From VXNE01 sp965203615 (GTDB lineage: Bacteria > Pseudomonadota > Gammaproteobacteria > Pseudomonadales > Azotimanducaceae): a stretch of DNA of 64,000 nucleotides. This document shows, in pieces, positions 29,103 to 37,995 of this stretch. The stretch spans positions 1,798,001-1,862,000 of the forward strand of contig OZ241900.1 in NCBI GenBank assembly GCA_965203615.1, in the 5' to 3' direction. The notes beneath the pieces were generated by a model that was not told the DNA's origin, searched no databases, and worked only from the letters and a program-made list of their open reading frames with translations. A program made the translations under genes and the position numbers. Every line of letters begins with the position of its first letter. Positions within the stretch are counted from its first letter, which is position 1.

Positions 29103-30085
29103 ACCAGGTCATCAAGCTGACGCCGAAGGACTTCGAGACGGACCAGGAAGTCCGCTGGTGTCCCGGGTGCGGCGACTACGCCATTCTGAAATCCGTGCGG
29201 AAGATCCTGGCCGAAGTCGGACGGAACCCGGACGACGTCGTCGTGGTATCGGGCATCGGCTGCGCGGCGCGGCTGCCCTACTACCTCGAAACCTACGGAT
29301 TCCACAGCATCCACGGACGCGCGCCTTCGCTCGCGACCGGCATCAAGCTTGCCAACCCCGAACTCGACGTGTGGGTCGTGGGTGGCGACGGCGACTTTCT
29401 CGCTATCGGCGGCAATCACCTGACGCACATCCTGCGGCGCAACGTCGATGTCAACCTCCTGCTGTTCAACAACGCCGTCTACGGCCTGACCAAGGGCCAG
29501 TACTCGCCGACTTCCACGCCTGGGACGCGCTCGCCGTCGACGCCCGATGGTTCCGTCGACCTGCCGGTCAATCCGGCGATGCTGGCGCTCGGAGGCAACG
29601 GCGGTTTCGTCGCGCGCACCGCGGACACCCTGCAGGACCACCTGCCCGAGGTATTGCTGCGCGCCCACGAGTTTGTCGGCGCGGCCTTCGTGGAGGTCTT
29701 GCAGAACTGCATCGTCTACAACGACAACGCGTTCGGCGACCTGACGAGCAAGAGGCACCGGGCCGAGAACACGGTCATCGTGCGTCACGGCGAGCCCATG
29801 CTGTTCGGAGCGAACAACGAGAAGGGACTGGTCCACGAACCGGCCCGCGGAGAGTTTCGCCTCACCGGGAATCCCGACGAGGCAAGCATGCACGACGAAA
29901 CGAACTGGACGCTCGCCGCGGCGCTCGCGCGTGTCGACGACCCGGGCCTGCCCACGCCGCTCGGCGTCTTCTACTGCGCTCCCAGGGAGGACTATGTCAG
30001 CGCCCGCGAAGCCCGCGTCCCCTACCAGCCGCTGTCCCCGGCCGACCTGAAGGACCTGCTCTACGCCGACAGTTGGTGCGCCTGA
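29099..30085 (+). CDS. korB: 2-oxoacid:ferredoxin oxidoreductase beta subunit
   Basis: 328 residues. The N-terminal RWCPGCGDYAILKSV supplies iron-sulfur cysteines, with a third in SGIGCAARLPYY. The thiamine-diphosphate region is GDGDFLAIGGNHLTH followed by LLLFNNAVYGLTKGQYSPTS, and a further cysteine lies in VLQNCIVYNDNAF. It forms the catalytic heterodimer with KorA, whose stop codon it overlaps by four bases. Together they offer a ferredoxin-linked alternative to the 2-oxoglutarate dehydrogenase complex, consistent with the organic-acid catabolism genes nearby. Confidence 0.88.
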   Translation: MNQVIKLTPKDFETDQEVRWCPGCGDYAILKSVRKILAEVGRNPDDVVVVSGIGCAARLPYYLETYGFHSIHGRAPSLATGIKLANPELDVWVVGGDGDFLAIGGNHLTHILRRNVDVNLLLFNNAVYGLTKGQYSPTSTPGTRSPSTPDGSVDLPVNPAMLALGGNGGFVARTADTLQDHLPEVLLRAHEFVGAAFVEVLQNCIVYNDNAFGDLTSKRHRAENTVIVRHGEPMLFGANNEKGLVHEPARGEFRLTGNPDEASMHDETNWTLAAALARVDDPGLPTPLGVFYCAPREDYVSAREARVPYQPLSPADLKDLLYADSWCA

Positions 30086-30161
30086 CAGGTCGCTCTCAGG
30101 ATAGTAGGCTTCGCATCGCACCCACCAAGGTGTTACACGTTGACACGTCCATTCGGCCAAT

Positions 30162-31205
30162 TCATGTCGCAGCAACTTCTCCGCCTTGAGCGACACTTGG
30201 TTTTAGCCCAGCCGCTCGCTCCGCTGCTGCAAGAGCTCCCAAGAAAAAGTCGCGATACCCTCCGTGCAGGGAATCATCGCGAGCCACGAGCTCTTGAATC
30301 TGCGTCACGCTACATCCCCTTTCAAAGCCTTTCCAGCCCCACTGACTCGGGGGAGCGGTCCACCCGGAAGGTCGTTCCCACACCGTTTCATCATCCTCTG
30401 CCCAAACTGCGAAGTACGCTGAAGGGAGGGCGAGCCTTGCCACGTTCCAGTCCTCGTCCTCCCTACCGAAATCGAAGCCGTATTGGAAACGGAACCCTCC
30501 ATCAATACGAGGCGACGTGTATCGTAATGGGGGATCCCCGGAGTATGACCACTTGTTGTCTTGGGTACCTCTAATGGAACTCGTACTCCACACCTCATCG
30601 AGGATTTGGTACAGGGTTTTTTCGATCGAATTTCGGTATGAAACTGCAGCTGCCAAGTCCTGCGCACTAAGGGTCATGGTCAATCTCCAATCTTCGATGA
30701 GTGATAGTAGCTCGGTCGCCAGTACGCTGCCTCGAGACTCGCGGTTATCCCTCTCCCACACGCTGAGCCAGTCGTAAACATCTGGCCACCGCAAAGTGCG
30801 CAGTGTGACGTCGGGGACATCGATATGAGCCGTGGCCCGGTGGCGGGTGATGAACACAACCGTGCGTGTAGCTACGTCCTGAGTCCTCAACCAACTCGCA
30901 TACCTCGACAGTTGTTGGTCGCCCTCCGGAGCGTCGATCTTGTGCTCAAGGATCACGACATGGCGGGAGCCGCGACTGTCACTGGCGTCGAGGACAAGAT
31001 CAGGTCTGCCGTACGACGTGTCATACTGAGTCATCACGCGAACGGCCTTCATCTGGTGATCTAGGTGTGTGAGAAACTTCACATACGCCGCGCGCAAAGC
31101 GCACGATGAATCCAAAACGCCTGCAAAGGCCTCGGTGAGGAAGTCCTCGGCCGGAGAACGTCCGTCCCGCGGTCGGTAAGTGAACAGCCTCGGGAAGACA
31201 CTCAC
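30162..31205 (-). CDS. PD-(D/E)XK nuclease family protein
   Basis: 347 residues. The nuclease core is in the first third: GRPDLVLDASDSRGSRHVVI followed by LEHKIDAPEGDQQLSRYASW. This gives the acidic residue of PD, the ExK (EHK) triad and the following QLxxYxxWL helix of the PDDEXK_4-type group. The C-terminal half has no recognised motif but contains GVDRSFRYQYGF-like beta sequence, possibly a recognition domain. Such solitary genes are often accessory and defence-related. It is convergent with korB and has lower GC than its neighbours, suggesting transfer. Confidence 0.68.
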   Translation of the reverse strand: MSVFPRLFTYRPRDGRSPAEDFLTEAFAGVLDSSCALRAAYVKFLTHLDHQMKAVRVMTQYDTSYGRPDLVLDASDSRGSRHVVILEHKIDAPEGDQQLSRYASWLRTQDVATRTVVFITRHRATAHIDVPDVTLRTLRWPDVYDWLSVWERDNRESRGSVLATELLSLIEDWRLTMTLSAQDLAAAVSYRNSIEKTLYQILDEVWSTSSIRGTQDNKWSYSGDPPLRYTSPRIDGGFRFQYGFDFGREDEDWNVARLALPSAYFAVWAEDDETVWERPSGWTAPPSQWGWKGFERGCSVTQIQELVARDDSLHGGYRDFFLGALAAAERAAGLKPSVAQGGEVAAT

Positions 31206-31304
31206 GATTGGACCGTCAAACGGGTCCGAGTGGAATCACGCTGGAAGTTCTCAGCGAGGCAGCGCAAGCAGATGCTCCCTGGGGAAAGCGACTGTGGGAC
31301 ATGA

Positions 31305-32456
31305 CTAAAGCGAGTCCAGGTCTACGGGCATGCCGGTCCGGGAGGACTCGTAGATGCCCATGATGACCTCCATGGTGTTGACGTTGTCGCGGCCGCTGCT
31401 GATCGGTTCCGCGCCGGTCCTGCAGCATTCCGCGAAGTGCAGAATCTCGTTGACGAAGCCATTGGCGGTGGCCAGCCCGGTGCCCTCCGTCGACAGGGGC
31501 TCAAAGTCCGGCTGGAGCCTTTCTATGAACTCGTTCCGGCGCTTGGCGTCCCGTCGCATGAACCGTCGCATCTCCGCCACGTTGGACAGGTATTCCTGCT
31601 CCTTTTCCGGCGTCTTCAGAGAGACCATGAGCCTGCCGAAGTGGGGCGTGGGCGTCTCGTCGCTCTCGACCGCCAGCTCCGCATAGAGCGTCCCTTCGCT
31701 GCCCATCAGGCAGTACGACCTGCCTTCGCGGGAAAGCGAGGACTTCGCGAACGTATGACCGACAGCGCCGTTCTCGAACTCGAGGGTCGCGGCGACCAGA
31801 TCCTCCGCCCCGGCCAGTTTGTCCGGCCCCAGCGTCTTGCAGATGCCGTATACGCGTTTCACGCTACCCACGTAGTAGCGCAGCAGGTCGAAATGATGCA
31901 CCTGGGTGGTCATCATGACGCCGCCGCCGGCGTACTTCGGGTCCCGCATCCAATGCCCCTGACGGTCCATACGGCCGTACCCGCCGGAAATCATGTGGGT
32001 ACGCACCGCTTCGATCTGGCCCAGTCCTCCCTCTTCGATCAATCGCTTCGCGGCGGCAGCTTCCCTTGAGTAGCGCAGGTGCTGGGCAACCATCAGGGTG
32101 ACCCCCGACTTGTCGGCGGCTTCGACCATCTCGCGGCAGTCCCGCACCGAATTCGCCATCGGTTTCTCGACGATCACGTGCTTGCCCGCCTGCGCGGCGG
32201 CAATGGCGTGCGGCGCGTGCAGGTCGTGCCGGTGACACAGGTCCACGGCTTCGATGTCGGCTTCCCGCAGCATCTTGTCCAGGTCCGTGTAGACCGCATC
32301 GGCGTTCACCCTTGCAGCGTAAGCATTTGCGGCGTCTTCGATGACGTCGCACACCGCAGTCACCCGTACCCGATCCGTATGCTGCAGGTAGGCCGTGCTG
32401 TGTGAGTTGGCGATGCCCCCGGCGCCAACGAGACCAACCTTCAGTGGTTCCGACAT
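31305..32456 (-). CDS. Gfo/Idh/MocA family oxidoreductase
   Basis: 383 residues. It starts MSEPLKVGLVGAGGIANSHS, with the nucleotide-binding glycines at about 10-13, and carries VIVEKPMANSVRDCREMVEA with the EKP lysine near 97. The substrate domain includes HWMRDPKYAGGGVMMTTQVH, whose histidine near 186 fits the active-site position. AAGGGGAAC immediately precedes the ATG at 32456, which decides that start over a longer frame. It is unrelated in detail to the Gfo/Idh/MocA protein at 0.8 kb. The substrate is unknown. Confidence 0.88.
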   Translation of the reverse strand: MSEPLKVGLVGAGGIANSHSTAYLQHTDRVRVTAVCDVIEDAANAYAARVNADAVYTDLDKMLREADIEAVDLCHRHDLHAPHAIAAAQAGKHVIVEKPMANSVRDCREMVEAADKSGVTLMVAQHLRYSREAAAAKRLIEEGGLGQIEAVRTHMISGGYGRMDRQGHWMRDPKYAGGGVMMTTQVHHFDLLRYYVGSVKRVYGICKTLGPDKLAGAEDLVAATLEFENGAVGHTFAKSSLSREGRSYCLMGSEGTLYAELAVESDETPTPHFGRLMVSLKTPEKEQEYLSNVAEMRRFMRRDAKRRNEFIERLQPDFEPLSTEGTGLATANGFVNEILHFAECCRTGAEPISSGRDNVNTMEVIMGIYESSRTGMPVDLDSL

Positions 32457-32537
32457 GTTCCCCTTCCCCTTTGCACTCGGCATTTGTGGACGAGTGAGAA
32501 TAACCTATAGGGTCTCGGACACCGGTGCCGAACACCG

Positions 32538-34370
32538 ATGCGAACATGGGCAGCGACACTCGCATTCGGCGCGACGCTCGCCGTCGCAGAGCCCGCGTAC
32601 AAGCACGGCGTATCGTTTTTCGGCGAGTTCAAGTACCCGCCCGACTTCGAGCATTTCGACTACGTCAACCCGAACGCGCCCAAAGGCGGCCTGCTCGTGC
32701 TGGCGACCGGCGCCAACTTCAACTCATTCACGCCGTACCTGAACAAGGGCACCTCGGTGCCGGGCGTCAACCATTCCATGGGGTCCCAGCCATTCCTCTA
32801 CGATGGGCTCTTTGTTCCGTCGGACGACGAGATCGGCACGTTCTACGGCAATCTCGCCGGGGCAGTCATGGTCGCCGACGACTTCAGTTGGGTGCGCCTT
32901 CAGCTCCGGCCGGAGGCGCACTGGCACGACGGCGTGCCCATTACCGCTACGGATGTGAAGTTCACCTTCGACCACATCCGCGAGAACTCCGGTTTCAATC
33001 TCCAGTCGGCGTTCGGGATGGTCGACTCGGTCGAAATCCATGGCGAACGGGAACTGACCATCCGCTTGAACAACATCAACGGTCTGAACGCCGCCGTGGT
33101 GACCAGTCTGGGCAAGATCGCCATCCTCCCCGAGCACTACTGGCGGGAACACGACAACACCAGGACCACGCAGACCCCCGCGCTCGGGAGCGGCCCGTAC
33201 CGCGTCAAGGACTTCAGGCAGTCACGCTATCTCCTGTACGAACGCGTTCCCGACTATTGGGGCAGGAACCTCGGCGTCAATCGCGGCCGCCACAACTTCG
33301 ACCACATACGCTACGACTACTACCGCGACGGAACGGTGGTGCGCGAAGCGTTCCGCAAGGGACACGTCGACTATCGGCGGGAAACCGACCCGCGATACTG
33401 GTTCAACGGCTACGACATCCCCGCCCGCCACAAGGGCTGGATCGTGATGCGCCAGCACAACTTCCAGTACTACGTCGGGTTGATGCGGGGCATCGTCATC
33501 AACGAACGCCGCGAGCACCTGAGGGATCGGCGGGTGCGGGAAGCCCTGACGCTGGCATTCGACTACGCCTGGTACGGACGCAATATCTCCCAGGGGTTTT
33601 ACCGCCCTGCCCGAAGCCACTTCGGCCCGCCGAACTTCTCCGCGGTCGGCCTGCCCGGCGCCGCCGAACTCGCCCTGCTCGAACCGTTTCGCGACGAACT
33701 TCCACAGCGCCTCTTCACGCAGGCATTCGAGCGGGGACGGTCAGAGGGGGTGGGACGCGACCGCGCGGGGCTCCTGCGGGCGCGCGAGCTGCTTCGCGAG
33801 TCCGGCTGGACGGTGCGAGACGGATTCCTCCGGAACGACGATGGAGAGCCGTTGTCGCTCACGTTCCTGATCCGCAGCGCTGGCGAGCGGCGCCTGATCC
33901 TCCAGTACGTGGATCAACTGAAGAGGCTGGGATTCCGGACCATCGTCCGCATGGTCGACAGCGCGCAGTTCATCAACCTCATGAAGGAGTTCGACTTCGA
34001 CTTTTCCTTCGCGGCGCTCGGTGTCGCCCAGCCGCCCGGCGTCGAAGTCGTCTCCTACTGGCATTCGAGCAACGCGATGCTGCCGCAGACGCGAAATCTC
34101 TCGGGCATCCAGAGCGCGGCGGCAGACGAGATGATCATGCGCGTCCTCAATGCGCGTTCGCGCGACGAACTCTCCGCCGCGCAGAAGGCACTAGACCGAG
34201 TGCTGCTCTGGAACTTCGACATCATCCCGCTGCTCCAGGTGGAGGGACCGCACGTCGTCTACTGGGACAAGTTCGGCCGCCCGCCATACGATGCCGAGTT
34301 CCGCACGAGCTTCCCGGAGGCGTGGTGGTACGACGAAGAAAAGGCGGCTCGGATACCATCGCCGGACTGA
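32538..34370 (+). CDS. yejA: YejA-like extracellular peptide-binding protein (SBP family 5)
   Basis: 610 residues. The short N-terminal segment TWAATLAFGATLAVAEP is a signal peptide. YejA-specific phrases follow: FEHFDYVNPNAPKGG, QPFLYDGLFVPSDDEIGTFY, HDGVPITATDVKFTFDHI, ALGSGPYRVKDFRQSRYLLY, NRGRHNFDHIRYDYYRDGTV and at the end WWYDEEKAARIPSPD. It should deliver oligopeptides to the YejBEF transporter encoded 23 kb away. The protein stops right after IPSPD, where the decayed copy at 42.5 kb continues for nine more codons. A wrecked transposase begins just downstream, so the C-terminus may have been trimmed by that insertion. Confidence 0.88.
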   Translation: MRTWAATLAFGATLAVAEPAYKHGVSFFGEFKYPPDFEHFDYVNPNAPKGGLLVLATGANFNSFTPYLNKGTSVPGVNHSMGSQPFLYDGLFVPSDDEIGTFYGNLAGAVMVADDFSWVRLQLRPEAHWHDGVPITATDVKFTFDHIRENSGFNLQSAFGMVDSVEIHGERELTIRLNNINGLNAAVVTSLGKIAILPEHYWREHDNTRTTQTPALGSGPYRVKDFRQSRYLLYERVPDYWGRNLGVNRGRHNFDHIRYDYYRDGTVVREAFRKGHVDYRRETDPRYWFNGYDIPARHKGWIVMRQHNFQYYVGLMRGIVINERREHLRDRRVREALTLAFDYAWYGRNISQGFYRPARSHFGPPNFSAVGLPGAAELALLEPFRDELPQRLFTQAFERGRSEGVGRDRAGLLRARELLRESGWTVRDGFLRNDDGEPLSLTFLIRSAGERRLILQYVDQLKRLGFRTIVRMVDSAQFINLMKEFDFDFSFAALGVAQPPGVEVVSYWHSSNAMLPQTRNLSGIQSAAADEMIMRVLNARSRDELSAAQKALDRVLLWNFDIIPLLQVEGPHVVYWDKFGRPPYDAEFRTSFPEAWWYDEEKAARIPSPD

Positions 34371-34394
34371 CCGAACTGGTCGAGGCGCGAGCCG

Positions 34395-34890
34395 TTCCGC
34401 CGAAAGACCGAGCCCGGTCAAGGAAGGGACCCTGCTACCGGCTGCACAGTACCAATCGCGGGCTCGTGCCGGCGCTCCTTTGCAAGTCGTGCAGTGAGCA
34501 CCCGCCGGTCAAGTCCAACTAAGCCATCGTCGAAGAGATCGACCGCCTCATTGAGCAGGACGTGCTCTGAACCGTCGAGGAACAAAAGCCCTGCAAGACG
34601 CCCCAGTGCGAGAACTTCGGCCGGCCAGTCGGCCACCACCTCAGGGAGTACGCCAAGCGCGCCACTCCCTGTCCGGCGGGCAGCAATACCTCTGCAAGCG
34701 GGGCAGGCACATCGTGCTCGCATCAACGGCTCTGCGGCTCCGCACCCGCACCTAGCGGCGCGCAGTCGGTGTCTCTTCGAGGTTCGCGAACAAGTCGCCG
34801 ATACGCTGTGCAGTCCGCAGCACCCGCCTAAGGTCGCTCTCCACTACTACCGCATCCTGGATTTCATCCACCCACGAAAGCACGGAGGCC
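34395..34890 (+). pseudogene. Degraded insertion-sequence transposase remnant
   Basis: The 519 bases after yejA hold no intact gene. Reading across frames gives a zinc-ribbon and helix-turn-helix pattern seen at the N-terminus of DDE transposases. The pieces are LVPALLCKSCSEHPPVKSN, a TAA at 34519-34521, AIVEEIDRLIEQDVL, a TGA at 34567-34569, then CKTPQCENFGRPVGHHLREY. After a frameshift come GGQQYLCKRGRHIVLASTAL and, after another, LHYYRILDFIHPRKHGG. The phrase ending in DFIH matches the usual helix-turn-helix end. The catalytic domain is missing. The assignment rests on pattern only. Confidence 0.5.
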
Positions 34891-36242
34891 TATGGTCTTT
34901 GTCGAGTGTCTTTGCGCTCTTCGGGCCAGTAATGAAGGCTCTGCAGGTATTCGGTTGCTTCAGCTTGCTCGTTGAACTCCAGGAGGCTCCCGACCTTGGA
35001 AACAAGTATTTCTCGCACCTCGGCAGGACTCGCGAAGAAAAACTCCTTTCTCGAATTGACGTGATTGACCCGCCTGTGTTCGAAATGCCGGTGGAGTTCG
35101 CTTTCAAGGGATACGGCGTCTTCAGAGAAGAAGAGACTATGTACATCAAACCGAAAGGGGACTGACGCATCACCCAGTTCCTTTACTCGGTCCATCGGTT
35201 CCAAGCGGCGGGTTAGCCCAATTTTGACGACGTTTACACCGAATGCCCCGCGATTTGAGATCACGTAAACGTAACCGGCTCGAATGTTGGCTGCTCGATA
35301 GTCGTTCTGCCGTATTGCTTCATCCAGCTTGGACAATCTCAACTCCAGATCTTCGTCGGTTTCCTCGCGGCTCTTGAGCACCTCAATCGCATTGACCAGA
35401 TGGGCACGTTCCTTACCGAGTCGCTCACGCTCAGCCGCAAGTTCGACCTCGACCTTCCTTTCTTCCCGGAGGCGGGCCCGTTCTTCGCGTGCTGCTTCCT
35501 TCTCCTCCTGCTTCTTCATCAAGTAGTCCGCGGTCAGCTCAATTTCCTCTAGCCTAAGGCTGTGGAATTCATCACTGATGTGCATTTCCATCATCTGACC
35601 GAGCTTTGCGATCGCAGCTCTGGACGATTCAATCCGCTTTTTGGCCGCAAACACATTACCTGCTCGGAGCGTGCGCAGACTGTTGTCCACCTCAGCGTTG
35701 TAGGCTCGAAGCATCAGCCTGCCGAGGTCGTTAGACATCTTTCGACCCTTTGCGAGCGAGTTGTCAAAGGTGAACAGGTTCGACATCTTGATCGCGCCTT
35801 TAGCTTTGACGAGTTCCGCAATCTTGGCGCTCAACTCACCAAGACGGGTCTTGTACGCGACCGCGGTTTCCAGCGGATGGTGATATCGGTAGATTCCCAC
35901 ATCCTGAAGAATCTGTTCGTCATTGAGCGAGACGAGATCACCAGTTGCGGCAAATCGCTGTAGTTGGTCCCGTAGTCTCGCATTCTCCGCTTCGAGGTTA
36001 GAATCTTTATCCTCTGCGTCGGTCGTCGATTCTCCGCGTTCGACAGAAGGCCCGGTGGTCCGATCCATCGCGGCCGTTGGCCCGGGCTGCCCGTCACCCG
36101 ATGCAGCTGGGATCCATAGCCGCCAGCCAGGGGGCGGTTCAGGCCAAGAGGGGTCTGGAGTCCAGCCTTTCGGAGGCTTCCAGTTCGCAGGAGGCTTGGG
36201 CCATCCTGGCGCTGGATTGAATACGAGATCGTGCTCAATCAC
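34890..36242 (-). CDS. DUF4041/T5orf172-type protein with C-terminal GIY-YIG-like nuclease domain
   Basis: 450 residues. The N-terminus is a proline/tryptophan-rich repeat (GWPKPPANWKPPKGWTPDPS). A low-complexity acidic linker precedes a long coiled coil (about 90-315) of the DUF4041 kind: KMSNLFTFDNSLAKGRKMSN, then RKVEVELAAERERLGKERAH. The C-terminal 110 residues begin AGYVYVISNRGAFGVNVVKI, a GIY-YIG/T5orf172 fold, with GLTRRLEPMDRVKELGDASV and ELHRHFEHRRVNHVNSRKEF carrying the conserved Arg, His and Glu candidates. Proteins of this build occur in phages and mobile islands. Translation starts inside the upstream gene's stop (ATGA), so the two proteins work together. Confidence 0.72.
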   Translation of the reverse strand: MIEHDLVFNPAPGWPKPPANWKPPKGWTPDPSWPEPPPGWRLWIPAASGDGQPGPTAAMDRTTGPSVERGESTTDAEDKDSNLEAENARLRDQLQRFAATGDLVSLNDEQILQDVGIYRYHHPLETAVAYKTRLGELSAKIAELVKAKGAIKMSNLFTFDNSLAKGRKMSNDLGRLMLRAYNAEVDNSLRTLRAGNVFAAKKRIESSRAAIAKLGQMMEMHISDEFHSLRLEEIELTADYLMKKQEEKEAAREERARLREERKVEVELAAERERLGKERAHLVNAIEVLKSREETDEDLELRLSKLDEAIRQNDYRAANIRAGYVYVISNRGAFGVNVVKIGLTRRLEPMDRVKELGDASVPFRFDVHSLFFSEDAVSLESELHRHFEHRRVNHVNSRKEFFFASPAEVREILVSKVGSLLEFNEQAEATEYLQSLHYWPEERKDTRQRP

Positions 36243-37495
36243 GAACGTCGGATTCCAGAGGCGTCTGCAACGACGAGCCCGAATGGGTTTTTCGATACGG
36301 AAGCACCAAGGTGTGCAAGCGTTGCAGTCGGAACAACGTTTGCTAGATTTAACTCCAGAAACGCCTCGCGTTCAGCTCCAGTTGCAACAAACAGGAAGAA
36401 ATCAGTTCGCCCGGTGGCGGGGTTGATCGTGCTTGTCCCGACCTCAATCGAGATGGTCTTGATGATGCCGCGTCTGTCGGCCTCGAACACCTCGTGCAAC
36501 GAGCGAAGCGCAACCCCGAATACCGCACCAGAGTACCGATCCTTCTGAACCTTCTGTGACAGCGTGGTTTTGGTTATCTCATCGGTTGACTTCACATACT
36601 TGTATAACTTGGTATTGGGAACAGCATCTGGGCTAGGCACAACAACGCGTAGCCGTAGCTCTGCAGTTGCCGGGTCGAAGTCAAAGTTATGTTCGACCAA
36701 ACACTCCGGGTAGACCGAGTTCGACAGAACGATCGAAACGTATTCTTGGACCGCATCGACAGCTCCGTAACCCAGGTTTGCGACTAGCGCATCGATGGCC
36801 TGATTGTGTTTCTCCGCATCTTTTTCGCGCCTTGAACATTGAGCATCGTATCGTGCCCTCTCTCGCTCAAGAGCAACTATTCTCTCAGCCTCCGCCTTGG
36901 CATGCTCTTTCCTCGCCGACTCGTTGACCGAAGCAACTCTGGCCGATCCCTTCTCCCAATCAACCACCGCAATCCTGTGGTCTACCTCAGCTCTATTGAC
37001 TGCTTTGGCGTGCCGTCTTTTGCCGAAAAGAGCACCCAACCCAGTCGGCATCTGAGGGCAAACAAGTGTCGGTTTGGGTGGACTGGGAACTTCCTCCGGG
37101 GTCGGCAATGTTTTCTCTAGATCCGCACGGTCAAAGGCCGGGTGCTCGGCGACGACCTTGAGCGCCTCCAAGTCCACGTAATCGTCAACGGCCAGGGTCG
37201 CGGCCAAGAGCGAATCGATCTCCTCGTAGGTCAGTTCCAATTCCAGATTGAGCCTCTCCACGTCTGCTTCCATCGCAGCAAAATGAGCTTCTTTGGCCTG
37301 CTTCTCTAGTCGCTTCTGCTCAGCCGCCTGGGCTCGCGCCGCTTGCTTTGCGGCGCGTTCTGCCGCCTTGCGCTCCTGCTCGGCGGCGCGAGCAGCAGCT
37401 CTACGGCGCCGTTCTGCCTCACGCTCGGCTCTCGCCCGCTCTCGCTCCATGACCCTGGCTTGGTGTTGCATCTCTGCGAAGAATCCGCGCGCCAT
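36239..37495 (-). CDS. Coiled-coil protein of unknown function, partner of the DUF4041 protein
   Basis: 418 residues. The first 100 residues are an extremely Ala/Arg/Glu-rich helix (ERARAEREAERRRRAAARAA), continuing as EVDHRIAVVDWEKGSARVAS and a second charged helix to about 235. The C-terminal half is globular and beta-rich: VEHNFDFDPATAELRLRVVV, YSGAVFGVALRSLHEVFEAD, IIKTISIEVGTSTINPATGR. I do not recognise a family for it. The ATG at 37495 has AAGGCGGAAAAA in front; a longer frame exists but lacks a site. The four-base overlap with the DUF4041 gene marks a two-gene operon. Confidence 0.62.
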   Translation of the reverse strand: MARGFFAEMQHQARVMERERARAEREAERRRRAAARAAEQERKAAERAAKQAARAQAAEQKRLEKQAKEAHFAAMEADVERLNLELELTYEEIDSLLAATLAVDDYVDLEALKVVAEHPAFDRADLEKTLPTPEEVPSPPKPTLVCPQMPTGLGALFGKRRHAKAVNRAEVDHRIAVVDWEKGSARVASVNESARKEHAKAEAERIVALERERARYDAQCSRREKDAEKHNQAIDALVANLGYGAVDAVQEYVSIVLSNSVYPECLVEHNFDFDPATAELRLRVVVPSPDAVPNTKLYKYVKSTDEITKTTLSQKVQKDRYSGAVFGVALRSLHEVFEADRRGIIKTISIEVGTSTINPATGRTDFFLFVATGAEREAFLELNLANVVPTATLAHLGASVSKNPFGLVVADASGIRRS

Positions 37496-37723
37496 TTTTT
37501 CCGCCTTAGTGCGTGTCTGATTCGCGACGAAACGGTAACAATGAAATTGATGCGTACGCAAGAACGTCGGGTTGTTACCTTGTCTCCCTCGACGGGGCAC
37601 CTGCCGCCCCTACCGGGCCTTCCCAACAGCCGGAAGTCGACCAGCAACGGACATAGGACCATTTCGGCCGCAAGCGACACGGCCACGTTTTACCCAAGCC
37701 ACAGGTGATCCTGGCAAAACTCC

Positions 37724-37745
37724 GGGACTTATATACGATCCTTGA
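37724..37745 (-). repeat. 22-bp inverted repeat, left copy
   Basis: Read on the minus strand this is TCAAGGATCGTATATAAGTC followed by CC. It matches 42413-42434 on the plus strand at 21 of 22 positions. The pair faces outward and brackets 4.7 kb of accessory DNA. The core ATCGTATATAAGTCCC is AT-rich and promoter-like, unlike the surrounding sequence. Confidence 0.65.
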
Positions 37746-37837
37746 CCGTGTGACGATTTAGTCTGAAACGGGCGCTGCTTGCGCCGAAACGGTCTAAGCG
37801 TACGTCAACTGGTGGACAGGAACAAAGTAATTGCCGA

Positions 37838-37871
37838 GCGACCGCCGATCTCAAAGCGGATCGGCGGTCGC
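37838..37871 (+). promoter_or_regulatory. Perfect 13-bp hairpin touching the 5' end of the UAU tRNA
   Basis: GCGACCGCCGATC (37838-37850) and GATCGGCGGTCGC (37859-37871) are exact reverse complements around an eight-base loop. The next base is the first base of the tRNA acceptor stem. There is no T-run, so it is not a normal terminator. It could guide processing of the tRNA precursor, end an upstream transcript, or be a recombination site. Confidence 0.55.
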
Positions 37872-37963
37872 GGCGGCTTGGCAGAGTTGGCTTATTGCAC
37901 CAGCCTTATAAGCTGGCGTTCGGGCTCGCCCCCGGACCGCGGGTTCGAATCCCGCAGCCGCCT
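37872..37963 (+). tRNA. tRNA with long variable arm and anticodon UAU (would read AUA, Ile)
   Basis: All arms fold. The acceptor is GGCGGCT with AGCCGCC. The D stem is GCAG with TTGC, and the anticodon stem CCAGC with GCTGG encloses loop CTTATAA. A 22-base variable arm contains a 7-bp stem, GTTCGGG with CCCGGAC including one G-T pair. The T stem is GCGGG with CCCGC around TTCGAAT. U33 and A37 are as expected. Two things are odd: class II variable arms normally belong to Leu, Ser and Tyr tRNAs, and the base after the acceptor is T with no encoded CCA. It lies in the accessory island, like tRNA-Ile(UAU) genes of phages. A decayed or mis-assigned tRNA is the alternative. Confidence 0.65.
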
Positions 37964-37995
37964 CGACCATTACCTGCGGACATCTGGCGCGGACC

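Noticed and set aside
32525..34522. 665-codon frame overlapping yejA in another phase
   Set aside because: The product is Arg/Pro-rich with no family motif, while yejA in the other frame is unmistakable. Only its last part, beyond 34390, coincides with the transposase remnant.
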